Source: Chthoniobacterales bacterium
GTDB taxonomy: Bacteria; Verrucomicrobiota; Verrucomicrobiia; Chthoniobacterales; UBA10450
Direction of reading: 5' to 3'
DNA: 49,865 bases
NCBI GenBank assembly: GCA_025929155.1
Contig: JAICMR010000003.1
Span: 1 to 49,865, forward strand
The notes under the pieces are model-generated. The model was not told the origin of the DNA. It made no database searches and worked only from the letters and a program-made list of their open reading frames with translations. The number at the start of each line of letters is the position of its first letter. Position 1 is the stretch's first letter. The translations under genes and the position numbers were made by a program. This document shows, piece by piece, positions 16,070 to 24,232 of this stretch.

Positions 16070-17371
16070 ATGCAAGAAGTCGCAGCCCGGCTCGTCGAGC
16101 GGCTGACGAACGCCGGCTTCGTCGCCTATTTCGCCGGCGGCTGCGTTCGTGATCTTCTGCGCGGGCAGGAGCCGAAGGACATTGACATCGCGACTGATGC
16201 GCGTCCTGAGGAGGTGCGTGAGCTCTTCGCCCGGACCTATGCGGTCGGCGCCCATTTCGGGGTTGTGGTCGTGCTCGATGAAGGTTTCCAATTCGAGGTT
16301 GCGACCTTTCGTTCCGACGGCGCTTACCTAGATGGACGCCGTCCGACGGAGGTTCATTTCTCCTCGCCGGAGGAAGATGCGCGCCGACGTGATTTCACAA
16401 TCAACGGCATGTTTTACGACCCGCCTAACGAACGGGTGATCGATTTCGTCGGCGGCCGTGCCGATCTCGCCAAGCGGATCATCCGTGCGATCGGTGAGCC
16501 GGCGGAGCGCTTTGCCGAAGATCGCCTGCGGCTCCTGCGCGCGGTCCGATTCGCGACTGTTCTCGATTTCGAAATTGAGCCGCGCACTTGGGAAGCGATA
16601 AAACTCGCGGCAGATCGGATCAACGAGATCAGCGCCGAGCGCATTCGCGAAGAACTGGTTCGCATCTTTCTCTCTCCCCAGCGGTTGCGGGGGTGGGATT
16701 TGCTCGATCGCAGCGGGTTATTGCAAGAGATCCTGCCGGAATTGGCAGCGACGAAAGGCTGCGAGCAACCGCCGCAATTTCATCCCGAAGGCGATGTCTT
16801 TCGGCATACTCGGCTCATGCTTTCACTCTTGCCTGACGACGCTTCGCTCTCGCTCGTCTTCAGCGTTCTCTTGCACGATATCGGGAAGCCGCCGACTGCA
16901 CAGGTGGATGAGAACGGGCGGATTCGCTTCAACGGCCACGACAAAGTCGGCGCCGAGATGGCCGAAGTCGTCATGGAACGGCTCCGGTTTTCGCGCGCGA
17001 AGATCGACGCCACGGTAGAGGCCGTGCGGCAGCATATGGTTTTTAAGGACGTTCCCAACATGCGGGTCTCGCGTCTCAAACGTTTCATGGCTCGCTCGAA
17101 CTTCAGCGATGAGCTCGAGCTGCACCGGGTCGATTGCCTTGGCAGTCACGGGATGCTCGACAACTACGAGTTTCTGAAGGCGAAAGCGGAGGAATTCGCG
17201 AACGAACCAATCATCCCGCCGCCGCTTGTGACCGGTCGCGATCTGATTGCGCTCGGTCTGAAACCAGGACCGGTTTTCGGTGAAATCCTCGAAGCGGTGG
17301 AGACGCGCCAACTAGAAGGTGAGTTCGCCGATCGGAGTGAGGCGCTCGCGTGGGTGAAACAGAATATTTGA
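16070..17371 (+). CDS. cca: CCA tRNA nucleotidyltransferase / poly(A) polymerase family, with HD domain
   Basis: A 433-residue class II nucleotidyltransferase. The active-site signature GGCVRDLLRG at residues 23-32 is followed by the acidic pair in DIDIATDA at 37-44. RRRDFTINGMFYD comes near 105-117 and EDRLRLLRAVRFA near 144-156, the usual neck motif. The C-terminal part carries an HD phosphohydrolase motif LLHDIGKP near 266-273 with a later histidine-rich helix. The likely role is adding or repairing the 3' CCA of tRNA; poly(A) polymerase activity is the alternative, since the two cannot be separated by eye. It is alone on the plus strand. One octamer copy encodes PPNER. Confidence 0.9.
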   Translation: MQEVAARLVERLTNAGFVAYFAGGCVRDLLRGQEPKDIDIATDARPEEVRELFARTYAVGAHFGVVVVLDEGFQFEVATFRSDGAYLDGRRPTEVHFSSPEEDARRRDFTINGMFYDPPNERVIDFVGGRADLAKRIIRAIGEPAERFAEDRLRLLRAVRFATVLDFEIEPRTWEAIKLAADRINEISAERIREELVRIFLSPQRLRGWDLLDRSGLLQEILPELAATKGCEQPPQFHPEGDVFRHTRLMLSLLPDDASLSLVFSVLLHDIGKPPTAQVDENGRIRFNGHDKVGAEMAEVVMERLRFSRAKIDATVEAVRQHMVFKDVPNMRVSRLKRFMARSNFSDELELHRVDCLGSHGMLDNYEFLKAKAEEFANEPIIPPPLVTGRDLIALGLKPGPVFGEILEAVETRQLEGEFADRSEALAWVKQNI

Positions 17372-17393
17372 CTGCGCGCAGCGGCCACATCGA

Positions 17394-17457
17394 TCCTGCA
17401 CTTTCACTTGCACCGGGCGCCAGTGAGGAAGTGCGAGTGTAAGTCAAAGTGCAGGAC
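17394..17457. repeat. Palindromic element, copy A
   Basis: An imperfect inverted repeat of about 64 nt. TCCTGCACTTTCACTTGCAC on the left faces GTGTAAGTCAAAGTGCAGGA on the right, with two mismatches in 20. It lies 22 bp after the cca stop and may act as its terminator. The left arm resembles the left arm of the palindrome at 46434-46503. Confidence 0.7.
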
Positions 17458-17568
17458 GAAAGTTAGACCGGCGCCGGGATTCCGTCTTCTTCCTGTTTCT
17501 CTGAGGCGAAATCGTCCCGCCCGAAAAATCCCTGCATCCGCCTTCCGCCTGCGATTAAGATAAACCAG

Positions 17569-19014
17569 ATGAAGATATTCATGATCAGCAGCGAAGGCTG
17601 GCCGCTCGCGCGCTCCGGCGCGCTCGCTGATGTGCTTGCCGCATTGCCCCGCGAGCTGAAGAAGCGGGGCCACGAAGTTGCCCTCGCCATGCCGTATTAC
17701 CGGGAAGTGCGCGAGCAAACCGATGTCGCCACTCGCACCTTGCCAGTCGATATCGAGATCGCGCTCGGCAGCGAACGCCACACCGCCCACATCCTGGAAG
17801 CGAAATCGCCGGGCGGCCTCCAGGTCTTCTTCATTCGCTGCGATCCCTTCTTCGATCGAGCGGGTGTTTATGGAGAAAAGGGTGAACCTTACGCCGACAA
17901 CGCCGCGCGCTTCATCTTCTTCAGCAAAGTAGCCGTCGAACTGGCGCGGCGCATGGTGCCCTCCCCCGATCTCCTGCACGCGCACGACTGGCCGGCGGCA
18001 CTCGTACCGGTGCTCGCGCGAGAGCAAGGCCTGCCTTTCACAAACGTCCTCTCGATTCATCACCTCGCTGAGCAGGGAAATTTTCCGGCCGTCGACTTCA
18101 GCCTGACAAATCTGCCGGAGAGTTATTTTCGGCCCACCGGGGTCGAGTTCTTCGGTCGCCTGAATCTCCTCAAAGGCGGGATCCTTTTTGCGGATCGCAT
18201 TGTCGTGGCTGGTGAACCCTACGCGCACAGTATTCAAACAGCGCCGCTCGGAGAAGGTCTGGACATGGTTTTGCGTGAACACGCCGCTCGCCTCGCCGGC
18301 ATTCTTCCGGGCGCCGATACGCAGCGCTGGAACCCGACAAGCGATCAATTTCTTCCGGTCCGCTTCGGCGTCGGATCGCTCGAGGTCAAAGCCGCTTCGC
18401 GCGCCGCGCTCCTTTCCGATCTGGAACTCGCGCCGGCGCCGCGCGGTCCGGTTTTTGGGATGGTGACGCGCCTGGTCGGCGAGAAGGGTTTCGACCTTCT
18501 GCTCCCCGTTCTCGATCGCCTTCTTTCCGACGACGTGCGCCTCATCATCCTCGGCCGGGGCGACCCCGCTTATGAGACCGCTCTCGGCGTCGCCGCGCAC
18601 AAATTTCCTGCCAAGCTCGCTTACCAGCACGATTACAACGAAGAGCTCGCCCATTTGATCGAAGGCGGAAGCGACATTGCGCTGATCCCTTCCCGGGTCG
18701 AGCCTGGCGGGTTCAGCGCGATGCACAGCTTGCGCTACGGCGTGTTGCCGGTCGCGCGAGGGTTGCCCGGAATCGAACAGATCATCATCGACTACGATGC
18801 TGCGAGCGACAGCGGCTATGGCTTTCTGTTTTACGACTACACCAGCGAAGCGTTTTGGGACGCGATCCGACGCGCGCGCGAACTCTTCGACAATCGACCC
18901 GAATGGGAGCGCCTGATGCGGCGGGCGGTGGCGCGCGATTTCTCGTGGGCGCGCGCGGCTCAGCAATACGAAGAGCTTTACAGGAGCCTGCTCGCTTTGC
19001 GGGCCGCGGCATAA
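17569..19014 (+). CDS. glgA: GT5 glycogen/starch synthase-like glycosyltransferase
   Basis: A 481-residue GT-B glycosyltransferase of family GT5. The N-terminal MISSEGWPLARSGALADVLAALP aligns with the usual KTGGLADVVxALP of ADP-glucose-dependent synthases. In the second half EPGGFSAMHSLRYGVLPVARG, then GIEQIIIDYD, matches the catalytic EPCGLxQMxxMRYGTxP region. Two canonical residues differ. The lysine that contacts ADP-glucose is Arg at residue 15, and the second Gly of the GG pair is Ala. So substrate preference could differ, and an alpha-1,4-glucan synthase role is likely but not certain. It stands alone, convergent with bioB. No octamer copy is present. Confidence 0.8.
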   Translation: MKIFMISSEGWPLARSGALADVLAALPRELKKRGHEVALAMPYYREVREQTDVATRTLPVDIEIALGSERHTAHILEAKSPGGLQVFFIRCDPFFDRAGVYGEKGEPYADNAARFIFFSKVAVELARRMVPSPDLLHAHDWPAALVPVLAREQGLPFTNVLSIHHLAEQGNFPAVDFSLTNLPESYFRPTGVEFFGRLNLLKGGILFADRIVVAGEPYAHSIQTAPLGEGLDMVLREHAARLAGILPGADTQRWNPTSDQFLPVRFGVGSLEVKAASRAALLSDLELAPAPRGPVFGMVTRLVGEKGFDLLLPVLDRLLSDDVRLIILGRGDPAYETALGVAAHKFPAKLAYQHDYNEELAHLIEGGSDIALIPSRVEPGGFSAMHSLRYGVLPVARGLPGIEQIIIDYDAASDSGYGFLFYDYTSEAFWDAIRRARELFDNRPEWERLMRRAVARDFSWARAAQQYEELYRSLLALRAAA

Positions 19015-19078
19015 TCCTTCTCCGAGAGCTAACTTGCACCGCGTCCCGCGGCGAAAGGTCCCTCGGCGGAAGTCGATG

Positions 19079-19120
19079 GTTTCCGAGCCAAATGGCGTAA
19101 GACGCCGTTCGACGGAAACC
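19079..19120. terminator. Nested hairpin between convergent genes
   Basis: GGTTTCCG at 19079-19086 pairs with CGGAAACC at 19113-19120 around an inner hairpin GGCGT-AAG-ACGCC. It lies between the ends of the GT5 gene and bioB and could terminate both. No strong T run follows. Confidence 0.55.
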
Positions 19121-19131
19121 TTGCGTTCCGC

Positions 19132-20091
19132 TTACGTCGGCACTGCAACTGGCCGATCGTTAGGCTCGATCGAAAGTCCGATGGCGCGCAGCAGCGCCAC
19201 ATCCGCATCTGTCGCCGGATTCTGCGCGGTGAGCAATTTCTCGCCGTAGAAGATCGAATTAGCGCCGGCGAAGAAGCAGAGCGCCTGCCCTTCTCGCGAA
19301 AGCCGGGTCCGTCCGGCCGCCAACCGCACCCGCGCCTTCGGCATCGCCAGGCGCGTGACCGCGACCAACCTAACGAGATCGAAAATGTCGATTGGCGGCT
19401 GATCGGCCAGCGGTGTGCCTGGCATCGCCATCAGGCAGTTGATCGGCACGCTCTCGGGCGCTGGAACGAGATTGCACAGGACCTCAATCATGCGCAGCCG
19501 GTCGTGGGGCGTTTCACCCAGGCCAACAATGCCGCCGCAGCAGACCGAAATTCCACTCTCCTGCACGGCGGCAATCGTGTTCAGGCGATCCCTAAAGGTG
19601 TGAGTGGTCACGATCTCGGAATAAAACTCCGGCGAAGTGTCGATGTTGTGATTGTAAGCGGTCACGCCCGCTTCTTTCAGCTTGCGCGCTTCCCTCATTC
19701 CAATCTGGCCGAGGGTGACGCAAACCTCCATACCAAGCTGGCTGACCTCACGAATCGTCTCGAGCACCTGCTCGAATTTCGGCGTCCCGTCGCGCACCCC
19801 GCGCCACGCCGCTCCCATGCAAAAGCGAGTCGCGCCCTGCGCCCGCGCGCGTTGCGCCGCGCGCATGATTTCATCCACCGGCATCAGGTCTTCTCGCTCC
19901 ACCCCGGTGGAATAATGCGCACTCTGCGCGCAGTAGGCGCAATCTTCACTGCACCCGCCGGTCTTGATCGAGAGAAGGCTGCAACGCTGCACCTGTTCGC
20001 CGCGCCAATGGCGCAGATGCGTTTCCCGGCTTTGGGAGATGAGGTCAAAGAGCGGCTGATCGTAGAGACGTTTCAGTTCGGAGAAATCCAT
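19132..20091 (-). CDS. bioB: Biotin synthase
   Basis: A 319-residue radical SAM enzyme that inserts sulfur into dethiobiotin in the last step of biotin synthesis. The cluster motif CSEDCAYC (Cys47, Cys51, Cys54) follows SIKTGG. Other family blocks are visible: YNHNIDTS, the GIVGLGE segment, the NCLMAMPGTPLAD segment, and the RLAAGRTRLS segment with its conserved Arg for the auxiliary 2Fe-2S cluster. The length is slightly short of E. coli BioB (346). There is no other bio gene beside it. Two octamer copies lie inside; one encodes the last PND and one the LVRL segment. Confidence 0.96.
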   Translation of the reverse strand: MDFSELKRLYDQPLFDLISQSRETHLRHWRGEQVQRCSLLSIKTGGCSEDCAYCAQSAHYSTGVEREDLMPVDEIMRAAQRARAQGATRFCMGAAWRGVRDGTPKFEQVLETIREVSQLGMEVCVTLGQIGMREARKLKEAGVTAYNHNIDTSPEFYSEIVTTHTFRDRLNTIAAVQESGISVCCGGIVGLGETPHDRLRMIEVLCNLVPAPESVPINCLMAMPGTPLADQPPIDIFDLVRLVAVTRLAMPKARVRLAAGRTRLSREGQALCFFAGANSIFYGEKLLTAQNPATDADVALLRAIGLSIEPNDRPVAVPT

Positions 20092-20202
20092 CGTCGCTAC
20101 TTTTAACCGCGGAGGAGACCGGGGAAAGGATTAAGCGCAAAGAACGCAGAGACAAACCATCTCCTCCACTCGGCGCACTCTGCGATTTTTGCTGTTAATA
20201 CA

Positions 20203-20997
20203 TCAAACCGCGATCGGCGCTTTGATCGGCGGATGAGGATCGTAGCCAATGAGAGTGAAATCTTCGTAGCGGAAGCCGTGAATGTCGCGCACCGCCGGGT
20301 TTAACTCCATTCGCGGGAGCGGTCGCGGGCCCCTCCCGAGTTGCTCGCGCGCCTGCTCGAGATGGTTTCGATAGAGATGCAGGTCGCCAAAGGTGTGGAT
20401 GAATTCTCCACTCGTTAGGCCGCAGACTTGCGCAACCATTTTCGTGAGAAGGGCATAGCTCGCGATGTTGAATGGCACGCCGAGAAAAAGATCAGCGCTC
20501 CGCTGATAGAGCTGGCAACTGAGCGCGCCATCCTGCACGTGAAACTGGAAAAGCGCGTGGCACGGCGGCAGCGCCATGGCATCAACTTCCGCTGGGTTCC
20601 ACGCCGTCACGATGAGCCGGCGGCTCTCCGGGTTGCGTTTGATCTGCTCGATGACGTTGTCGATTTGATCGATGTGCTCCTCGTTAGGCCCGTGCCAGTC
20701 GCGCCATTGCGCGCCATAAACGCGCCCCAGCTCGCCCTCCGCGTCGGCCCATTCGTTCCAGATCGTAACGCCCTTTTCCTGGAGCGAACGCACGTTCGTC
20801 TCTCCACGCAGGAACCAGAGAAGCTCGTGAATGATCGACTTGAGATGGAGCTTTTTCGTCGTGAGGAGCGGGAAAGTCTCGTGCAGATCGAACCGCGCCT
20901 GCGCGCCGAACACCGAGAGCGTGCCGGTGCCGGTGCGGTCGCCTTTCGCTTTGCCCTCCTCGAGCACGAGCCGGAGGAGGTCGAGGTATTGCTGCAT
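20203..20997 (-). CDS. thyA: Thymidylate synthase
   Basis: A 264-residue ThyA, the same length as the E. coli enzyme, making dTMP from dUMP with methylene tetrahydrofolate as methyl donor. The catalytic cysteine is Cys146 in [32 protein letters not shown], the substrate-binding region, and the C-terminal [16 protein letters not shown] are intact. An octamer copy lies 4 bp upstream of the ATG at 21001-21008, and two more are inside the gene. The folate enzyme folB is found 14 kb away, so the gene is not in a folate operon. It is 72 bp downstream of the ROK kinase gene and on the same strand, so it may share its transcript. Confidence 0.97.
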   Translation of the reverse strand: MQQYLDLLRLVLEEGKAKGDRTGTGTLSVFGAQARFDLHETFPLLTTKKLHLKSIIHELLWFLRGETNVRSLQEKGVTIWNEWADAEGELGRVYGAQWRDWHGPNEEHIDQIDNVIEQIKRNPESRRLIVTAWNPAEVDAMALPPCHALFQFHVQDGALSCQLYQRSADLFLGVPFNIASYALLTKMVAQVCGLTSGEFIHTFGDLHLYRNHLEQAREQLGRGPRPLPRMELNPAVRDIHGFRYEDFTLIGYDPHPPIKAPIAV

Positions 20998-21069
20998 TGT
21001 CCTAACGAACCCCTCTACAGAGGAACGTGCTCGGAATACTGCTCATCTGCGAACATCCGCGGAGTCCAA

Positions 21070-21765
21070 TCAAAGGATCCGCCACTTCGGTGTTTCCCCG
21101 TCCCGTTCGGTTTCCCAGAGCCGGACACCTCCCGGATAAACGTTGCGGTTGTGCCCCAGCTCGACGTAGTCCGGCAGTTCCTCGATCAGCCTGGAATTGC
21201 CGCCACCAAGCACGATGTGATCGGCGATGAAGGCGATCTTGAGTTGCGCGATCGCCCGCGCCGTTTCCTTGCGCCAGGCCTTTTTCCCGAGCCGGTCTTT
21301 CCCGGCGTCGCCGAGCTGATCCTCGAGAATCCCGCCGTCGATGTAGGGAAGAAAACCGAGCTCGAGCGAGAGGACGGAGCCCGGCCAGACGAGCGCGGAG
21401 CCCAGGCCGGTGCCGAGCCCGAGAAAGAGCATGCGACCGCTCCCGCCGTAGCTGCCGAGCGCTTGAAGCGCAGCGTCATTTATCACTTTAGTCGGCTTGC
21501 CTAACGATTCCGCAAGCTTAAATGCGAGCCAGCCTTTGCCGAGGTTCTTCGGCTCTTTCAAAATCCTGCCGTCGCGGACGGCGGAGGGAAAACCGATCGA
21601 GACCGCGTCGTATTCCCAGCCGGCGGTCGCTTCGTTGATCTGCGCGATCGCTTCGTCAGGCGCGAAGGTCGGTCCGGAAGGAAATTTGCGACGTTTTTCC
21701 TCCGCCGAGATCATCAGCTTCACGTTCGAGCCGCCGATATCGATGACCAGGATTTTCTTATTCAT
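21070..21765 (-). CDS. ppgK: ROK-family kinase, probable polyphosphate glucokinase
   Basis: A 231-residue sugar kinase of the ROK/hexokinase fold. The phosphate-binding loop LVIDIGGSNVKLM is at residues 6-18, a second phosphate loop LGLGTGLGSAL lies mid-protein, and ELGFLP follows it, resembling the ELG of polyphosphate glucokinases. The ATG overlaps the stop of ppk1 by the four bases ATGA. That coupling to polyphosphate kinase is strong context for a polyphosphate-using glucokinase, which would phosphorylate glucose with polyphosphate instead of ATP. The zinc-binding cluster of classical ROK repressors is absent, and there is no DNA-binding domain. An octamer copy lies inside. Confidence 0.82.
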   Translation of the reverse strand: MNKKILVIDIGGSNVKLMISAEEKRRKFPSGPTFAPDEAIAQINEATAGWEYDAVSIGFPSAVRDGRILKEPKNLGKGWLAFKLAESLGKPTKVINDAALQALGSYGGSGRMLFLGLGTGLGSALVWPGSVLSLELGFLPYIDGGILEDQLGDAGKDRLGKKAWRKETARAIAQLKIAFIADHIVLGGGNSRLIEELPDYVELGHNRNVYPGGVRLWETERDGETPKWRIL

Positions 21766-23990
21766 GCGCGCGGTGTGGGTGGACTTTTAACAGGCGAGAG
21801 CCGCATTTTGCCGCGCCGCTGTTTCTCCGCGAGCTTTTTCGCCTGTCGGCGCGAATGCTCGCGGAACTGCAATTGGGCCTGGGCGGGCGCCTCGCCTTTC
21901 GCCGGCTTCAGACGGATGTAAGTCCCATCCGCCTGCAACTCACGCGCCTTCCCGTGATCGTGCAAAAATCGCGGGAGCACCTCATTGATCAGCTCCGCGC
22001 GGAGGTTGGGTGCTTCGACTGGGAAAGCGATCTCGACCCGGCGATAAAAATTGCGCGGCATCCAGTCCGCGCTCGCCAGATAGAGCAGCGGATCGCCGTC
22101 GTTCCCGAAGTAATAAATGCGGCTGTGCTCGAGAAAGCGGCCGACAATGCTGATGACGCGAATGTTCTCGCTCAAGCGCGGAATCCCCGGCCGGAGCGAG
22201 CAGATTCCCCTAACGACGAGATCGATCTGCACGCCGGCGCAGGAGGCCTCGTAGAGCTTCTCGATCACCTCCTGATCGACGAGCGAATTCAACTTCGCGA
22301 TGATCCGGCCCGGTTTTCCGGCGGCAGCGAAATTGCGCTCTGCTTCGATCATTTCGATCAGCCGCTGATGCAGATCGAAGGGCGCGACCAGCAGCTTTTT
22401 CAAACCAGGATAACCGGCCAGGCCGGTGAGCGTGTTGAAGACGATCGCCACTTCCTCGGTCAGTTCCTGCGCAGTCGTGAAGAGGCTGAAATCGGTGTAA
22501 ATGCGCGCGGTTTTGGGATGATAATTTCCGGTGCCGAGGTGGACGTATTGCCGGAGCCGATCCGTGTCGCGCCTCACGATCAGAAGCGCCTTGCAATGCG
22601 TCTTCAAACCGACCACACCGTAAACCACATGCGCGCCCGCTTCCTCGAGCCGGCGCGCCCATTGGATGTTGTTCGCCTCGTCGAAACGGGCGCGCAATTC
22701 CACCAGCGCGGTCACCTGTTTTCCGGCGTCGGCGGCGTTGATCAATGCCTCGACAATCGAGGAGTCGCCGCTCGTCCGGTAAAGGGTAATCTTGAGCGCG
22801 AGCACCTGGGGATCGGTCGCCGCGTTTTCGATCAGCTCCACCACCGGATCGTAACTTTCGTAGGGGTGATGGAGCAGAATGTCCTGCTTGCGCATCGCCT
22901 CAAAAATGTCCGCATGCGCCGGAAGCGCAGGATCGCGAGCCGGCTGGAAGACCCGGTCCTTCAGCTTCGCAAAAGCATCGTTTGCGACCAGCGGCGCGAG
23001 GTGTGTCATCGAAAGCGGGCCGTCAACCTTGTAAAGATCGGCTGGTCCGAGCTGGAAAAAATCGAGGAGCAAATCCGAGAAGTCGTTAGGGCAATCGGCT
23101 TCCACTTCGAGCCGCACGGCGTTGCCTCGGCTCGAGCGCCGCAGCTCCTGTTCGATGCTCCGGAGCAGGTTGTCGGCCTCTTCTTCATCGATGTAGAGAT
23201 CGCTGTTCCGCGTCACTCGAAAAGCGTGCGCGCCATCAATTGTCAGGCCGGGAAAGAGATCGGCGATGTGATTCTTGATGAGGGACGCGAGATACAAATA
23301 ATTCCAATTCTCATCTCCACCTTTTTCGCCGCGCGGCATGAGGATGAGCCGCGAAACCGCTCGCGGCACCTGCACGATCGCATGCAATGGGTTGCCACCG
23401 TTTTTGGTCCGCGCCCTAACGAGAAGATTGTGACTTTTGTTTGCGAGCTGCGGGAAGGGATGGCTCGCATCGACCGCGAGCGGCGTAAGCATCGGAAAAA
23501 CTTCCTGTTGAAAATAACGCCGCGCCCAGGCTGCGCGTTTCGCGTTCAGATCGCCGCTCTGCCGAATTCGGATTTGGTGCTGTCTCAGGTGCGGCGCCAG
23601 CTCTTCGTTCCAGAGCGCGTATTGGGCGGTGACCATCTCGTGCACGATCCGCTCAATCGCGTTAAAGGTTTCGGTCGGGCTCATCCCGTCCGGCCCGATA
23701 TCGCTCGTTTCACTGGCGATTTGCTGTTTAATGCCGGCCACTCGGATTTCGAAAAACTCGTCGAGATTCGAACTTACAATCCCGAGAAACTTAACCCGCT
23801 CGAGCAACGGCTGGGTCGGATCCTGCGCTTCCTCGAGCACGCGCCGGTTGAACTCCAGCCAGCTCAGCTCGCGGTTGATGAAGTTCGCCGGATCGGAAAA
23901 ATTCGGCGTATCCCCCTTATCGTTAGGCAAAGTCATCGGCACGACGTTTTCCGGGAGTGTGGATGTGCGCGAGGAAGGGCGAGGCGGCAT
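21762..23990 (-). CDS. ppk1: Polyphosphate kinase 1
   Basis: A 742-residue PPK1, which reversibly polymerises ATP gamma-phosphate into inorganic polyphosphate. FINRELSWLEFNRRVLEEA marks the N-terminal domain. The middle has HPYESYDPVVELI, and the catalytic histidine region reads HLGTGNYHPKTARIYTDFSLFT, which matches the autophosphorylated histidine site. The last 30 residues (QLQFREHSRRQAKKLAEKQRR) form a basic extension beyond the usual end. Starts at 23990 or 23936 are both possible; the second (MTLPNDKG) begins closer to the family start. It is followed, with a 4-bp overlap, by the ROK kinase. Three octamer copies lie inside. Confidence 0.95.
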   Translation of the reverse strand: MPPRPSSRTSTLPENVVPMTLPNDKGDTPNFSDPANFINRELSWLEFNRRVLEEAQDPTQPLLERVKFLGIVSSNLDEFFEIRVAGIKQQIASETSDIGPDGMSPTETFNAIERIVHEMVTAQYALWNEELAPHLRQHQIRIRQSGDLNAKRAAWARRYFQQEVFPMLTPLAVDASHPFPQLANKSHNLLVRARTKNGGNPLHAIVQVPRAVSRLILMPRGEKGGDENWNYLYLASLIKNHIADLFPGLTIDGAHAFRVTRNSDLYIDEEEADNLLRSIEQELRRSSRGNAVRLEVEADCPNDFSDLLLDFFQLGPADLYKVDGPLSMTHLAPLVANDAFAKLKDRVFQPARDPALPAHADIFEAMRKQDILLHHPYESYDPVVELIENAATDPQVLALKITLYRTSGDSSIVEALINAADAGKQVTALVELRARFDEANNIQWARRLEEAGAHVVYGVVGLKTHCKALLIVRRDTDRLRQYVHLGTGNYHPKTARIYTDFSLFTTAQELTEEVAIVFNTLTGLAGYPGLKKLLVAPFDLHQRLIEMIEAERNFAAAGKPGRIIAKLNSLVDQEVIEKLYEASCAGVQIDLVVRGICSLRPGIPRLSENIRVISIVGRFLEHSRIYYFGNDGDPLLYLASADWMPRNFYRRVEIAFPVEAPNLRAELINEVLPRFLHDHGKARELQADGTYIRLKPAKGEAPAQAQLQFREHSRRQAKKLAEKQRRGKMRLSPVKSPPTPRA

Positions 23991-24232
23991 AAGACAGGAA
24001 CGAGAGACTCACAATAAACCGCTGCGCGAACCCCGTCGCAAATCAGACGGGCTCTCTCGCCACTCCGGGCAGCACAGGCCGCTGCCTGTCGTTTGGCACG
24101 GCTCGCGCCGAACTGGCCCGAACGGCCTCGGGTAACCGCCAAACGCCACGAGCCAGCGCCCTCTGCTCCGCGGTGCCAGCTGCGGCAACGCGACGGTTGA
24201 CGGTTTTCCTGCTTTATCGCCAAGCTCAGCAA

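Noticed and set aside
17404-18966. Long open frame antisense to the GT5 gene
   Set aside because: It is a low-complexity Arg/Glu-rich shadow of the coding strand, as expected in GC-rich DNA. Family matches all fall on the plus strand.
21855-24017. 720-codon open frame antisense to ppk1
   Set aside because: The ppk1 motifs are intact on the minus strand. The opposite frame has no recognisable domain and arises from codon bias.
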